This document shows, piece by piece, positions 16,788 to 25,517 of a stretch of DNA of 64,000 nt (position 1 is its first letter; each line of letters opens with the position of its first letter). Where the stretch lies: NCBI RefSeq assembly GCF_002214585.1, contig NZ_CP014862.1, positions 186,001 through 250,000 of the forward strand. Direction: 5' to 3'. Under the pieces are notes generated by a model that was given only the letters and a program-made list of their open reading frames with translations, made no database searches and was not told where the DNA came from. The translations under genes and the position numbers were made by a program. This stretch comes from Thermococcus profundus (GTDB taxonomy: Archaea > Methanobacteriota_B > Thermococci > Thermococcales > Thermococcaceae).

Positions 16788-17634
16788 TGAAGCCACCCCT
16801 CAGCTCTTTGTATGCACTTAGGGCCCTCTCCGCGTCCTCCCACGTGACCTTTTCGGGTGCGTACTTGGCCTTCTCGAAAAGCTTGGTCAGTGTCACGAAG
16901 GCCTCCCTTTTGTACCTCACGTGCTCTGCGTGCTCCCAGTGCGTCCAGCTTTCTTTGTACGGAAGACCGAGGTATTCAAGCCAGAGGACGGCGTTTTTGT
17001 ATATGCCAACGACGGCCTCCTTTGGATTCGAGAACATCTCCAGGCCGGTTTCGTTGAGCTTCGTGTCGAACGCTTCCGCCCTCTTCCTTATCGCCTCCCT
17101 CTTCCTCCTCTTCACTGCATCGCGGTAGTACCTCACCGTCATCAATGCCACTCCTGCGACGAAGGCCAGGCCGGCGGCGTACCCTATCCAGACTAGGTTT
17201 CCCCCGCCGGCCCCTCCGGTTATGTTGTGGGTGGGGGAGAGGTTGGCGGACTGGGGTATCCCTATCTGCCCGGTGCCGTTGGTGGTGTTGTTCGTTAGGT
17301 TCGGGATAAACGGCCCGCTGGAGGGCCGGCTTTTTTCTATGAAGTAGATAGATACTACCGCGAGAAGCGCGAAAGCCACCCCGCGTGCTATGTGGGAGGC
17401 AAGGCTCTCTTTGTAGAGGTCCTTTCTCCTCAGCTTAATGTCCCTCCAGCTCAGGAAGAGAACGATGAAGAAGAGGATCGAGATTATTACCGCTAGGGAT
17501 ATGATTGTGCCCCATACGGAGGGGCTTGATCCCCCGTGTTTACCCTCGCTTGACCTTACAGTGTAGTTCAGGGACAGGGTCATTAGGGTTAAGAGTATCA
17601 GCATGATTGTAAGCGTCTTTGCTCTAATGGACAT
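16774..17634 (-). CDS. DUF4129-domain membrane protein
   Basis: 286 residues, first gene of the MoxR operon. A signal-like segment near residues 8-24, transmembrane segments near 45-62, 85-100 and 148-165, and a low-complexity Asn/Gly/Thr-rich outer loop between (NLTNNTTNGTGQIG). The C-terminal 100 residues match the DUF4129 pattern: IYKNAVLWLEYLGLPYKESWTHWEHAEHV, LTKLFEKAKYAPEKVTWEDAERAL. DUF4129 is often fused to transglutaminase-like proteins or near MoxR/DUF58; here it is separate and no transglutaminase is in the operon. A transglutaminase-like gene sits alone at 48833. Confidence 0.8.
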   Translation of the reverse strand: MSIRAKTLTIMLILLTLMTLSLNYTVRSSEGKHGGSSPSVWGTIISLAVIISILFFIVLFLSWRDIKLRRKDLYKESLASHIARGVAFALLAVVSIYFIEKSRPSSGPFIPNLTNNTTNGTGQIGIPQSANLSPTHNITGGAGGGNLVWIGYAAGLAFVAGVALMTVRYYRDAVKRRKREAIRKRAEAFDTKLNETGLEMFSNPKEAVVGIYKNAVLWLEYLGLPYKESWTHWEHAEHVRYKREAFVTLTKLFEKAKYAPEKVTWEDAERALSAYKELRGGFNEGQ

Positions 17635-17743
17635 CTCTATCGATCTCTAGTTGGTTCGGGTCTTAAAAAATTTTACCATGAAGTAAATGAACTATGCCCG
17701 AAAGGTTAAAACCCCGGTGGAGCATCTGGGAGGGGTGATGGTC

Positions 17744-18235
17744 ATGGAGAGAATGCCGAGGCTCTACGTTGAGGTTCCCCGCGAGGAGTGTATCAGAGAG
17801 GGAAAAGCAGTTGAGGACTGTGTGGTCATCTATGGGAACACTGAAATCTGGCTGGCTAGGGGGGAGGCCATCCCGGATTTTGTGGGGGAGGATGCCGAGT
17901 TCCTGAAGAAAGAAGTCTACGACCGCTTCTACCTCTACGTCGACAGGCTTGAGGGAAAGGTGCTCGCCGACGCGATCCTCGTTCTCCCCGATGGAAGGAC
18001 AAGGATATACCTGAAGAAAGGCGACGAACTTCTTCTCCTGCCGGTGGAGGGCTTCACCAAGACGTTGATAGCGAACGTGGGGAACAGGGTCAGAACCGGT
18101 GATGCCTTCGCCGCCGTGACGACCAGGAAGGGGGAGGTTCACTACCTCAAACCGCCCAGAACTGGTACGGTGGTCTTCATCGACGAGATAACCAACAGGC
18201 CGCACTACGTTTACTACCTCCTTCCTGAGGAGTGA
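17744..18235 (+). CDS. DUF2118 family protein with lipoyl/biotinyl-like fold
   Basis: 163 residues. It opens MPRLYVEVPREECIREGKAVEDC and ends with a barrel-sandwich hybrid-like segment (RVRTGDAFAAVTTRKGEVHYLKPPRTGTVVFI) as in biotinyl/lipoyl domains, but the modifiable lysine motif is absent. It matches the archaeal DUF2118 family, whose function is not known to me. ATG at 17744 follows GAGGGGTGATGGTC, so the earlier in-frame starts back to 17687 are not needed. Divergent from the MoxR operon; followed by FKBP in the same direction after about 100 bases. Confidence 0.75.
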   Translation: MERMPRLYVEVPREECIREGKAVEDCVVIYGNTEIWLARGEAIPDFVGEDAEFLKKEVYDRFYLYVDRLEGKVLADAILVLPDGRTRIYLKKGDELLLLPVEGFTKTLIANVGNRVRTGDAFAAVTTRKGEVHYLKPPRTGTVVFIDEITNRPHYVYYLLPEE

Positions 18236-18285
18236 TTCACTCTCCTCTTCTTTTCTTGACGTTTGAGAATTCGGTACCAAAAGCG

Positions 18286-18292
18286 TTATAAG
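18286..18292 (+). promoter_or_regulatory. TATA box of the FKBP gene
   Basis: TTATAAG centred near 18289 predicts a start of transcription near 18315, which lies after the in-frame ATG at 18311 and before the ATG at 18338. This decides for the shorter FKBP reading. Confidence 0.5.
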
Positions 18293-18337
18293 GGGCCGCA
18301 TGTAGGGGGCATGAAAGCAATTTTGGAGTTGAAGGAA

Positions 18338-18811
18338 ATGAAAGTTGAGGTTGGAGATTTTGTTATGTTCAACTACACCGGCAGATACGAGAACGGTGAA
18401 GTCTTTGACACGTCCTACGAGGACGTCGCCAGGGAGAACGACATCTTTGTTGAAGAGAGGGAGTACGGGCCGATAGGTGTTACCATCGGAGAGGGAGAGA
18501 TAATCCCCGGTATAGAAGAGGCCCTCCTGGGTATGGAGGTAGGTGAGAAGAAAACCGTTACGGTTCCCCCAGAGAAGGGCTATGGAATGCCCAGGGATGA
18601 GCTTGTGGTTCCGATTCCAATTGATCAGTTCACGTCCGCCGGTTTAGAACCCATTGAGGGAATGTACGTCATGACCGACTCAGGGATAGCGAAGATAAAG
18701 GCCGTCGAGGGGGACGTTGTCACCCTTGACTTTAACCATCCGCTTGCCGGAAAAACGGCGGTTTTTGAGATAGAGGTTGTGGAGATTAAAAAGAAGGCCG
18801 AGGAGGCCTGA
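18338..18811 (+). CDS. FKBP-type peptidyl-prolyl cis-trans isomerase (short archaeal type)
   Basis: 157 residues, as in the 18-kDa Thermococcus FKBP. The FKBP core (VGDFVMFNYTGRYENGEVFDTSYED, then GEIIPGIEEALLGM, VGEKKTVTVPPEKGYG) is interrupted by the archaeal insert-in-flap domain (PIPIDQFTSAGLEPIEGMYV) and closes with FNHPLAGKTAVFEIEVV. It catalyses proline isomerisation and has chaperone activity in this family; cytosolic. ATG at 18338 matches the usual family start MKVE; the upstream ATG at 18311 would add nine residues and lies before the predicted transcription start. Confidence 0.93.
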   Translation: MKVEVGDFVMFNYTGRYENGEVFDTSYEDVARENDIFVEEREYGPIGVTIGEGEIIPGIEEALLGMEVGEKKTVTVPPEKGYGMPRDELVVPIPIDQFTSAGLEPIEGMYVMTDSGIAKIKAVEGDVVTLDFNHPLAGKTAVFEIEVVEIKKKAEEA

Positions 18812-18825
18812 TTTCTTTTCTTCCT

Positions 18826-19743
18826 TTAGAAGCCGATGCTCATTAGCTTCGTTCCCTGGAAGACCGCTGCCGCCATCACCACGAGCAGTACCGCGTACTT
18901 TGCCCCCGCTGAAAACTTGCCCTCCCTGATAACCCCAATTCCGAGGCCGGAAACTATGGCCTGTATTATGACAAAGCCGAAGAGTATGTTGATGACCGTT
19001 GGTATATCCGCCGCCGCTGGGCCCTGGATCATCTGATACATTATCTTTCCGACGATTCCCACGATGGCCGGCCCCACGAAGCCGCTGGTGATTATGAAGA
19101 ACATCATCTGCATTCCAGTTGAAGCTTTCCTCTCCTTCCTTATCCTGAGTATCTCCCTTACATCGTTGGCAACGTAGACCAGAACGTCGCTCATTGGTGC
19201 TCCCCTTTCCAGGGCCTCGATTATTATCATGAGGGAGCGGTAGATGACCGGCGACTTCCTGTTCCTCACCGCCATTGCCTTCAGGGCCTCGACCGTGGAG
19301 CGGCCCCTCCGTATCTCGTTTACAACTCTCTTGAACTCGTCCGTCAGCGCCCCAAACTTCGCCGTCGTCAGGTCTTCGAGGGCCTCTGAGAATGATATTC
19401 CCGCCCTTAGGGAGCTTGCCAGGTAAAAGAACGCATCGGGGAGGTTCGTCTCCATCTCTTCGGTTTTCTTTGAGATCCTCCAGTAGGGATAGGCGAAGGC
19501 CATTCCTAGAAAAACAGTGAGCAGAGTCGCCAGCCCGTACTTGAGGGGGGCCACTATCATAACCGCGGCTCCGAGGATCACCGCCATCAGTATCGACACG
19601 AGGAGGTACTCTATGGCGAGGAACTCTATTCCGGCCGAGTAAATGAATATCTCGTACCTCTTCACCCATTTCTCCGGGAGTATTCTCTCCAACAGCTTGG
19701 TAAGCAGGAGGCCTACCCTCTGAGATCTTTGCTTTTTCTCCAT
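18826..19743 (-). CDS. TadC/ArlJ-like platform membrane protein 2 of secretion operon
   Basis: 305 residues, the T2SSF/TadC fold: N-terminal helices (FIYSAGIEFLAIEYLLVSILMAVILG and a second segment near 65-85), a cytosolic loop with the hallmark FFYLASSLRAGISFSEALEDL, then two C-terminal transmembrane segments near residues 210-235 and 280-300. Such proteins form the inner-membrane platform on which the KlbA ATPase works in archaeal type IV pilus-like and archaellum systems. ATG at 19743 with GGGGGGAG upstream, 13 bases after the previous stop; last gene in the operon. The signal matches platform protein TadC, here paired with a second one. Confidence 0.88.
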   Translation of the reverse strand: MEKKQRSQRVGLLLTKLLERILPEKWVKRYEIFIYSAGIEFLAIEYLLVSILMAVILGAAVMIVAPLKYGLATLLTVFLGMAFAYPYWRISKKTEEMETNLPDAFFYLASSLRAGISFSEALEDLTTAKFGALTDEFKRVVNEIRRGRSTVEALKAMAVRNRKSPVIYRSLMIIIEALERGAPMSDVLVYVANDVREILRIRKERKASTGMQMMFFIITSGFVGPAIVGIVGKIMYQMIQGPAAADIPTVINILFGFVIIQAIVSGLGIGVIREGKFSAGAKYAVLLVVMAAAVFQGTKLMSIGF

Positions 19744-19756
19744 TACAACTCCCCCC

Positions 19757-20833
19757 TCACTTGGGCTCACTGCGCTTGATCATCACGACTATTATCACGG
19801 ACAGCATTGGAAACGCAAACAGGAGTATGGTTGCCAGTGCACTGGGGGACATGGCAAGTCCGCCGCCTCCCCCCGCGGCGCTGAAGGAAGATCCTGCTAG
19901 GATGGCAACGATGAACATCGTAGGCATGACTATGCTCATGAACATGTAGATGAAGGCTATACCGTTGACCTTCTGAACGTATTCGACAAGCTTCATCCTG
20001 TACTCGAATGCGAAATCCTCCGCCATCTTGTAGAGTATCTCCGCCAGGTTGCCACCGAACTTGATGGCCCTTAGTATCTGCTTGACCACTCTGCTGACGC
20101 TCTCCGAGGCCATTCTCTCCTCGAACTTCTCCAGTGCCTCTTCAAAGGAGGAGCCGGTCCTCATGTCCCTTACTATGAGCTCAAACTCCTCTGAGGCGAC
20201 GCCGTAGTCTGCCTTAGAGACCGACACCAGGGCCTCGGCTATACCAACTCCCGCGCTCAGGAGGGAAGCGATGTGACGCAGCACGTAGGGAAGGGCCTTC
20301 TCTACTTCAGTCACTCTCCGCCTCCAGACTATCTTTGGGTAGTTCCTCATGTAGAGGAACCCGCCTATGAACCCCAGGAAGCCCACCATCGTGCTGGTTA
20401 ACATGTCCATCTCCATTAGAATCGCTATTAGGAAGCTGAACACGGCCACGAAGATGGCGGTTACCACCATCAGCGCCACGTACTTTTCTTTGGACATTCT
20501 CATGTTGGCCCTGTAGAGGTCGTAGTCGAGGCCTTTTATTAAATGGGTCAGCGATTGGATCGGCCCCTTGAACCTTGATAGGAACGCCTCCGCCAGCCTA
20601 TCCCCGAACGAAGATTGGATCTCCTTTCTCCTCCACTCCACGATCTCGTCGAGCTCTCTTTCCTTTTCAGTTTGCTGGGTTTCTTCGATCTCCTTCTGGA
20701 GTTCTTTCAGTGATTTGAGCCTCTCCTGGATGCTCTTGCCTTGGGGGATCCTCCGTACAGGGCGCTCGGTCACCTCTATTGTTGTGCCGCCGAGCCTTTC
20801 AAGGAAATTGAGGAAAGATTCCATGAGACCCAT
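19757..20833 (-). CDS. TadB/TadC-like platform membrane protein 1 of secretion operon
   Basis: 358 residues. A long charged, helical N-terminal part (residues 1-115) precedes transmembrane segments near 125-145 and 148-168, the conserved LPYVLRHIASLLSAGVGIAEAL loop, SFEEALEKFEERM, and two C-terminal membrane segments near 290-312 and 330-350 separated by a Ser/Ala/Gly stretch. Shares its fold with the next gene; the two may form the heterodimeric platform as TadB and TadC do in bacteria. A start at 20824 is nearly as good as 20833 by ribosome site. Confidence 0.88.
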   Translation of the reverse strand: MGLMESFLNFLERLGGTTIEVTERPVRRIPQGKSIQERLKSLKELQKEIEETQQTEKERELDEIVEWRRKEIQSSFGDRLAEAFLSRFKGPIQSLTHLIKGLDYDLYRANMRMSKEKYVALMVVTAIFVAVFSFLIAILMEMDMLTSTMVGFLGFIGGFLYMRNYPKIVWRRRVTEVEKALPYVLRHIASLLSAGVGIAEALVSVSKADYGVASEEFELIVRDMRTGSSFEEALEKFEERMASESVSRVVKQILRAIKFGGNLAEILYKMAEDFAFEYRMKLVEYVQKVNGIAFIYMFMSIVMPTMFIVAILAGSSFSAAGGGGGLAMSPSALATILLFAFPMLSVIIVVMIKRSEPK

Positions 20834-20845
20834 CCTTTGACCCCC

Positions 20846-23800
20846 TCACGTTATATTCCTGATCTGCTCCTGAACCTGCGGGGAGCTCTCCCTCTCTATC
20901 TTCTCCAGCAGACCGTCCTCATCGATGTAGAACATCTTTATGTAGTGCCCCACGTCGTCTATGCTCCTTATGCCCTTCTCTATCATCCACTCCAGCACTA
21001 TCTTTCTCTTCTCCCTCTCTATCTCCAGCTCGCTCACGCTCATTCCCGTGTGTCTTGAGAGTTCGTTGAGAACCCTGCTGGGTACCTCCGTCGGCAGGAG
21101 TTCGTCTTTGGCAGGATCGTATTTGTAGAGCTTGTTGAGCTGTATGTTCTCACCCTCGACACCGGAGATCTCCGCTATCTCCGTGACCCTTCTGACGGTT
21201 CCCTTTTTCCTGCTGTGGAAGCGAACCTGCATCAGGATTATGTCAAGGGCGGGGATCATTATCCTGGGGACGTTCATCGGCGGACTTTCAAGCCTGACTA
21301 TGGTCTCACGGGCGCTGTTGGAGTGGATCGTGCCCATACAGTTTGAGAGGAGTATACCGTTGGCAACGTAGTTGTGATCCTCGTCGACGGTTAGGTCGTA
21401 CAGATACTCTATCCCCGCTTCCTCCGGTGCAATCTCCTCAACCTCAACGACCCTGTCCCAGTAAACGTCCCCCTCAGCTATCAGCTCAAGTCTCTTTGCC
21501 TTCACCCAGGCATCCTCGTCCCCCACGTCCTCCGCTACCTTTTGGAGGGCGAGGGCTATCCCTCTGAGTGCCGAGCGCCTTATCTCGGAGGTTCTGCCTT
21601 TCTCGACGTGCCTTATCAGGCTCTCCGTGACTTTTTCTCCAGCATAGTTCGAGGCCAGTTTTGAAAGCTCAGCAACCGTCAGGTTCAATCTGACACGCAA
21701 TGGCTTTATCATCTCGGGGGATATCGGAACCCTGTAGGTGTGCCTTCCACGGTACGGCCGCTTCTCCCGGAGGATTCTCCTCAGCTTCTCCCTCTTCCGT
21801 GAATGGGAAAGCGGTATTAGTGACTCGAACTTTCTCAGATCTTCAACACCTCTGACGATTACCCTGAATATGGTGCCCTCTTTGAAGCCCCTGTTCTTCA
21901 CCCGGGAAACTGTGCTTATTATCCCGAGCCTCTGGAAGGCGTACCAGATTTTTCTGGCGGCGCTTTCGCTCTTCGTGGTAATGATCACCGCCGGCCCGTT
22001 CTCGTCAACTGAGCCATCGGCATCGAAGAGGCCGGCTATAAAGTACCTCATCAGGTCGTCGTTGGTGAGAACGATGTCCGGTACATCCCACACCGCTGAT
22101 TTCTTGCCCTTGGGGATTCCAAATATCCTAGACAGCACCTCGCTGAATATCCTGGAGCCGTAGGTTACCACCTTGCTCGTTCCGTGGTCTCTTATCCGAG
22201 GTTCTGACTCCGGCAGGAACTTCGAGATCGCGGATGTGAACGCGTTCATATAGCTGGGATCATCAAAGGTGACGGAGAGGTAGTAGCCGTTCGAAGAGAG
22301 GTAGCCATCTCCGAGTATCACCCCGGCTGTGTAGGCGAGGCTGTTTCCAACCTCCCGGACGAGTTTTACCGGCTTTGAGTTCTTGGAGAGGAGGTATTCA
22401 GCGTTCTTTGGAGGCATGCCTCTGTTTGGGACTTTCTTCATCCCGTTCCCGTTTGGGACAAGGTAGTAATCGCTTATTCCAGCGTAGACTTCGTCGGGAA
22501 TTATGGCCCGACCCTGGGGAGCCTTCGGGGGCCTCATCATCACCGCGACCCTATCACCGGGCCTGACCTTCTCCGCCTCTTTCCTCACTACATCACCGTC
22601 GCTGAAGACGAAGAAGGGGTGGGTTTTCGTCAGGATGACCTCGTTGCCAGTTCTTGTTCTTATCCGCATCAGCTTTTCGCCCTTTCTTACCTTCCTGCGC
22701 CACACCGCTGTGACCGTGTGTTTCCCGGCCTTCAAGTCCGGCCCAACGCTAACCACCTCAAAGCGGTCTTCTGGCTCGAGCTCTATATACTCCAGGTCCT
22801 TGTAGGTCTTTATTCTGTCCGAGTACTTGCTGAATAGTTCTTCAACGACGTCGCCTATCAGGACGAACTTTCCATCGGAGAGCTGTATTACCGAGAAGTC
22901 GTAGAGGGCGCCATTATGCCCCGTGTTCATTGCCGTGAACATCGTCCTTGCCTCTGGACCACGGACCTCACCGACTATGATCCTGTCCGGACGCATACGG
23001 AGGGTGTTCTTGACGAGATCGTCCATCGTGACCTCTCCCTTCCCCTCAAGGTTGGGGGGTCTTGTCTCGAGCCTTACCCAGTGCTCCACCGGGAGCTGGA
23101 GCTCGGCCGTGTCCTCAATTGAGATGACGCGCTCGCTTGGGGGAATGAACATTGCGAGGGAGTTCAGAGTTGTGGTCTTACCGGAACCGGTACCTCCCGC
23201 GACGAGTATGTTGGCGGGCTTTACTCCGAGGCCGTCCACGAGGATCCAGAGGAAGGCAGCTACGTCCGTGTTCATGGTGCCGTATTTTATGAGGTCTATT
23301 ATCGTGAGCGGATCTCGCTTGAACTTACGGATGGTTATCGTCGGTCCGTCAAGGCTTATCGGCGGGATTGTGGCGTTTACACGGCTTCCATCTGGGAGAC
23401 GGGCATCCAAGAGGGGGCTCTGCTGATCGATCCTCCTGCCGACCTCCCTCGCTATCCTCTCGATGATGTTGAGTACCTCCCTCTCCTCCTTGAACACGAT
23501 GTTGGTCTTGCACATGTAGAACCTTCTGTGCCAGACGTAGACTGGCTTCCCGGTACCTATCACCATGATCTCCTCTAGGTTGTCGTCGCGGACGAGGGGG
23601 TCAAGGAGGCCGTAACCGAGCATGTTTTGGACTATAAGGTTTGCGAGGAGCTCCAGCCTGCCTTCAGAGAAGTTCGGGGCGGCCTCTTTAAGCATCCTCT
23701 TGACTTCCCTTAGGAATATCTTTCTCCGCTCCTCGTAGTTGGGGATGAGCGTTGGATCTATCTGGATTTCCGTTATGGCCCTCTCCCTCACCTGCCTCAC

Positions 23801-24466
23801 GAGGGTTTCCTCTTCCTTGGAGAGCTTCGGAAGTCTGAGCTCGTATATCGGAACGGGTTCGCCCTTTACCTTGAGTATCCTTACGTTTCCATAGGCGTCG
23901 AGAACCTTTGCCCTTCCGCCGTAGGACATCTCCTCGGGTTTCGTCTCGCCAATGATGCTCTGGAGGCCCAGTGAAGACCTGGGCTTTGGGAGGGGAAGCG
24001 GTGCCTTTGCCGGGGGTTTGGGGGCCGCGGTTGGGGCCGCTGGAGCTGCGGCTTTTGCTCCCCCACCGAGTATCTGGCCGAGAAGATCGACCCCCGTGGA
24101 TCTGAGAGGTTGCTTCTCCTCGGGCTTGGTAGTTGCTTTCTTCTTGGGTATTGCTCCTTTAAGGGGCCCGGATTTCTTTGGCTGGACTGCTTCGGGGCCC
24201 TTTTTCTCCTCCTGTGCCGCCAGGATTTCCTCCAGCGGGTTTGAGGGTTTCTTCGGTAGGGGCGCTTTAGGGGTCTCGGGTTCCTCCTCTTTTCCAAGTA
24301 TCTCGTCCAGGGGAGATTTTCCTCCACTCACAAACGGAAGGGGGGTTTCCTCCTTCTTCTCCTCCCTTTCCCTTCCGAAAACACTCGCTAGAGGATCGCT
24401 CTTTCCACCCAATATCTCATCTATCCAGGATCCGGAGAGGTTTTTTTTCTTCTTCTCCTCCGCCAC
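20846..24466 (-). CDS. klbA: KlbA-type (TadA/GspE-like) secretion ATPase with class 2 intein and disordered repetitive N-terminus
   Basis: 1206 residues as translated, 683 after intein removal. Residues 1-180 are low complexity, rich in Pro, Lys, Glu and Ala, with short repeats of the type IDEILGG, LDEILG, LEEILA, LLGQILGG and LQSIIG. The ATPase core follows: Walker A GGTGSGKT at 424-431, VISIEDTAELQLP (Asp box), DRIIVGEVRGPEA (Walker B) and the His box TGHNG, split by the intein, then GTIHSNSA. It drives assembly or export through the two TadC-like proteins downstream. GTG at 24466 is preferred over GTG at 24475 because GGGTGA is at the right distance. It overlaps or abuts the stop of the secreted-protein gene. 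Confidence 0.9.
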   Translation of the reverse strand: MAEEKKKKNLSGSWIDEILGGKSDPLASVFGREREEKKEETPLPFVSGGKSPLDEILGKEEEPETPKAPLPKKPSNPLEEILAAQEEKKGPEAVQPKKSGPLKGAIPKKKATTKPEEKQPLRSTGVDLLGQILGGGAKAAAPAAPTAAPKPPAKAPLPLPKPRSSLGLQSIIGETKPEEMSYGGRAKVLDAYGNVRILKVKGEPVPIYELRLPKLSKEEETLVRQVRERAITEIQIDPTLIPNYEERRKIFLREVKRMLKEAAPNFSEGRLELLANLIVQNMLGYGLLDPLVRDDNLEEIMVIGTGKPVYVWHRRFYMCKTNIVFKEEREVLNIIERIAREVGRRIDQQSPLLDARLPDGSRVNATIPPISLDGPTITIRKFKRDPLTIIDLIKYGTMNTDVAAFLWILVDGLGVKPANILVAGGTGSGKTTTLNSLAMFIPPSERVISIEDTAELQLPVEHWVRLETRPPNLEGKGEVTMDDLVKNTLRMRPDRIIVGEVRGPEARTMFTAMNTGHNGALYDFSVIQLSDGKFVLIGDVVEELFSKYSDRIKTYKDLEYIELEPEDRFEVVSVGPDLKAGKHTVTAVWRRKVRKGEKLMRIRTRTGNEVILTKTHPFFVFSDGDVVRKEAEKVRPGDRVAVMMRPPKAPQGRAIIPDEVYAGISDYYLVPNGNGMKKVPNRGMPPKNAEYLLSKNSKPVKLVREVGNSLAYTAGVILGDGYLSSNGYYLSVTFDDPSYMNAFTSAISKFLPESEPRIRDHGTSKVVTYGSRIFSEVLSRIFGIPKGKKSAVWDVPDIVLTNDDLMRYFIAGLFDADGSVDENGPAVIITTKSESAARKIWYAFQRLGIISTVSRVKNRGFKEGTIFRVIVRGVEDLRKFESLIPLSHSRKREKLRRILREKRPYRGRHTYRVPISPEMIKPLRVRLNLTVAELSKLASNYAGEKVTESLIRHVEKGRTSEIRRSALRGIALALQKVAEDVGDEDAWVKAKRLELIAEGDVYWDRVVEVEEIAPEEAGIEYLYDLTVDEDHNYVANGILLSNCMGTIHSNSARETIVRLESPPMNVPRIMIPALDIILMQVRFHSRKKGTVRRVTEIAEISGVEGENIQLNKLYKYDPAKDELLPTEVPSRVLNELSRHTGMSVSELEIEREKRKIVLEWMIEKGIRSIDDVGHYIKMFYIDEDGLLEKIERESSPQVQEQIRNIT
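21341..22909 (-). mobile_element. KlbA intein (class 2, Ala1) with LAGLIDADG homing endonuclease
   Basis: 523 codons in frame inside the ATPase gene, inserted exactly in the conserved His box between TGHNG and CMGTIHSNS. It begins ALYDFSVIQLSDGKFVL, so the first residue is Ala, not Cys or Ser; this is the class 2 hallmark of KlbA inteins, where the downstream Cys attacks the N-terminal bond directly. Block B is TKTHPFF. The two dodecapeptides are TAGVILGDGYLS and FIAGLFDADGSVD, both with an acidic residue, so the homing endonuclease looks intact. It ends YVANGILLSN before Cys; the penultimate residue is Ser rather than the usual His. Confidence 0.95.
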
Positions 24467-24471
24467 AAATC

Positions 24472-25506
24472 TCACCCGGCGTAATTATCCCATCTCACGC
24501 TGTATTTTATCTCGAAGCTGTTTACTCCCTCCCCCATGTAGACGACCCAGATGCGGAAATCCAGCGGGTATTTCTTTATCGTAGGAGTTTCTGGAAGTTC
24601 GGGCATCGTGGGTCCGGATATTAGCCTGTTGGTGAGCTTAAACAGGCCGCTGTCTTTTCTCTGGGGGATGTCGGCACCGCTGGGAGCTGGGTTCTCAAGG
24701 CCGCGGTATCCCAGGATGAAGTTCATATACTCGCTGAAGTTCATGGAGTATGTGGGCTCGTATCCGTAGCTCGTTGCGTTGTAGAATATCACCGGCTCCG
24801 ACACGGCGAAGAATAGTGGGAATTCCCTGTTGAGCGTGCTGTTGTCGTCCTGGGTGTCGGGGACGTCCGTGAGCTCCATCTTGATAGTTCCTTCATATTT
24901 GAGCATCTTTACGTAGCCGTCCATTGAGGGCATTATCTCGTTGAAGCGAACCACGAGGGGGTAGTTGAGGAGCTGCGGATAGACTACCCCGCAGATCGGC
25001 TGGCTGAGATCCTCGACGACGTTTATCCTCCCGCCTGTTAGGGTTCCGTTTTCGTAGTTCTGAGACTCAATACCTGCGTCTCCACTGCAGGAGTCCCGGT
25101 AGTCTTTCAGTGAGAGGGTGTAGTGGTGTTCCTGAGTTATTCTAAAGGCCACCTTAACGGTCTCGTAGGGGTACACCCAGAAGCCGACACGGTAGTTGAG
25201 GGTGTTCTTGGAGAGATCCTGGGGGAGAACGTGAACTATCTCGCCGCTTGTCTCGTTCCTGAACCCGACCATCGCCTCGTCGTTGTTCATGCGGTAGACC
25301 TGAAAGTCATAGAATGGGTTGACCACGACGAATTTGGGATATGGGGCGAGGTTGATGAGGGTGACGTTGACGTCAAGAATCAGCTCCCCCCTCACCCCTA
25401 TGTTATTGTAGTCCTGGCCGGGCAGGGGGTAGTTCTCGGCCAGAGCCGGGAGGGATAAGAACAACAATGAAATCATGAGGAAAGGAAAGAAGCGAGCTGA
25501 AGCCAT
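24472..25506 (-). CDS. Secreted protein of the KlbA operon, unknown function
   Basis: 344 residues. A clear signal peptide (residues 4-22, cut likely after PALA) leads to an all-beta-looking extracellular domain with several N-glycosylation sequons (NVT, NET, NGT, NST, NAT, NFS) and no C-terminal membrane anchor. It ends close to EIKYSVRWDNYAG. It lies between the DUF515 gene and the ATPase, with only 11 bases separating it from DUF515, so it is likely a pilus-like or envelope component that works with the secretion system. ATG at 25506 is preferred over GTG at 25515 because GGGGTGAGAACA precedes it. No known family is recognised. Confidence 0.7.
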   Translation of the reverse strand: MASARFFPFLMISLLFLSLPALAENYPLPGQDYNNIGVRGELILDVNVTLINLAPYPKFVVVNPFYDFQVYRMNNDEAMVGFRNETSGEIVHVLPQDLSKNTLNYRVGFWVYPYETVKVAFRITQEHHYTLSLKDYRDSCSGDAGIESQNYENGTLTGGRINVVEDLSQPICGVVYPQLLNYPLVVRFNEIMPSMDGYVKMLKYEGTIKMELTDVPDTQDDNSTLNREFPLFFAVSEPVIFYNATSYGYEPTYSMNFSEYMNFILGYRGLENPAPSGADIPQRKDSGLFKLTNRLISGPTMPELPETPTIKKYPLDFRIWVVYMGEGVNSFEIKYSVRWDNYAG

Positions 25507-25517
25507 TGTTCTCACCC

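Noticed and set aside
17663-18301. A 212-codon minus-strand ORF over the DUF2118 gene
   Set aside because: It is antisense to a gene with a good ribosome site and family match, and its composition (rich in His, Arg, Leu) is that of a mirror frame.
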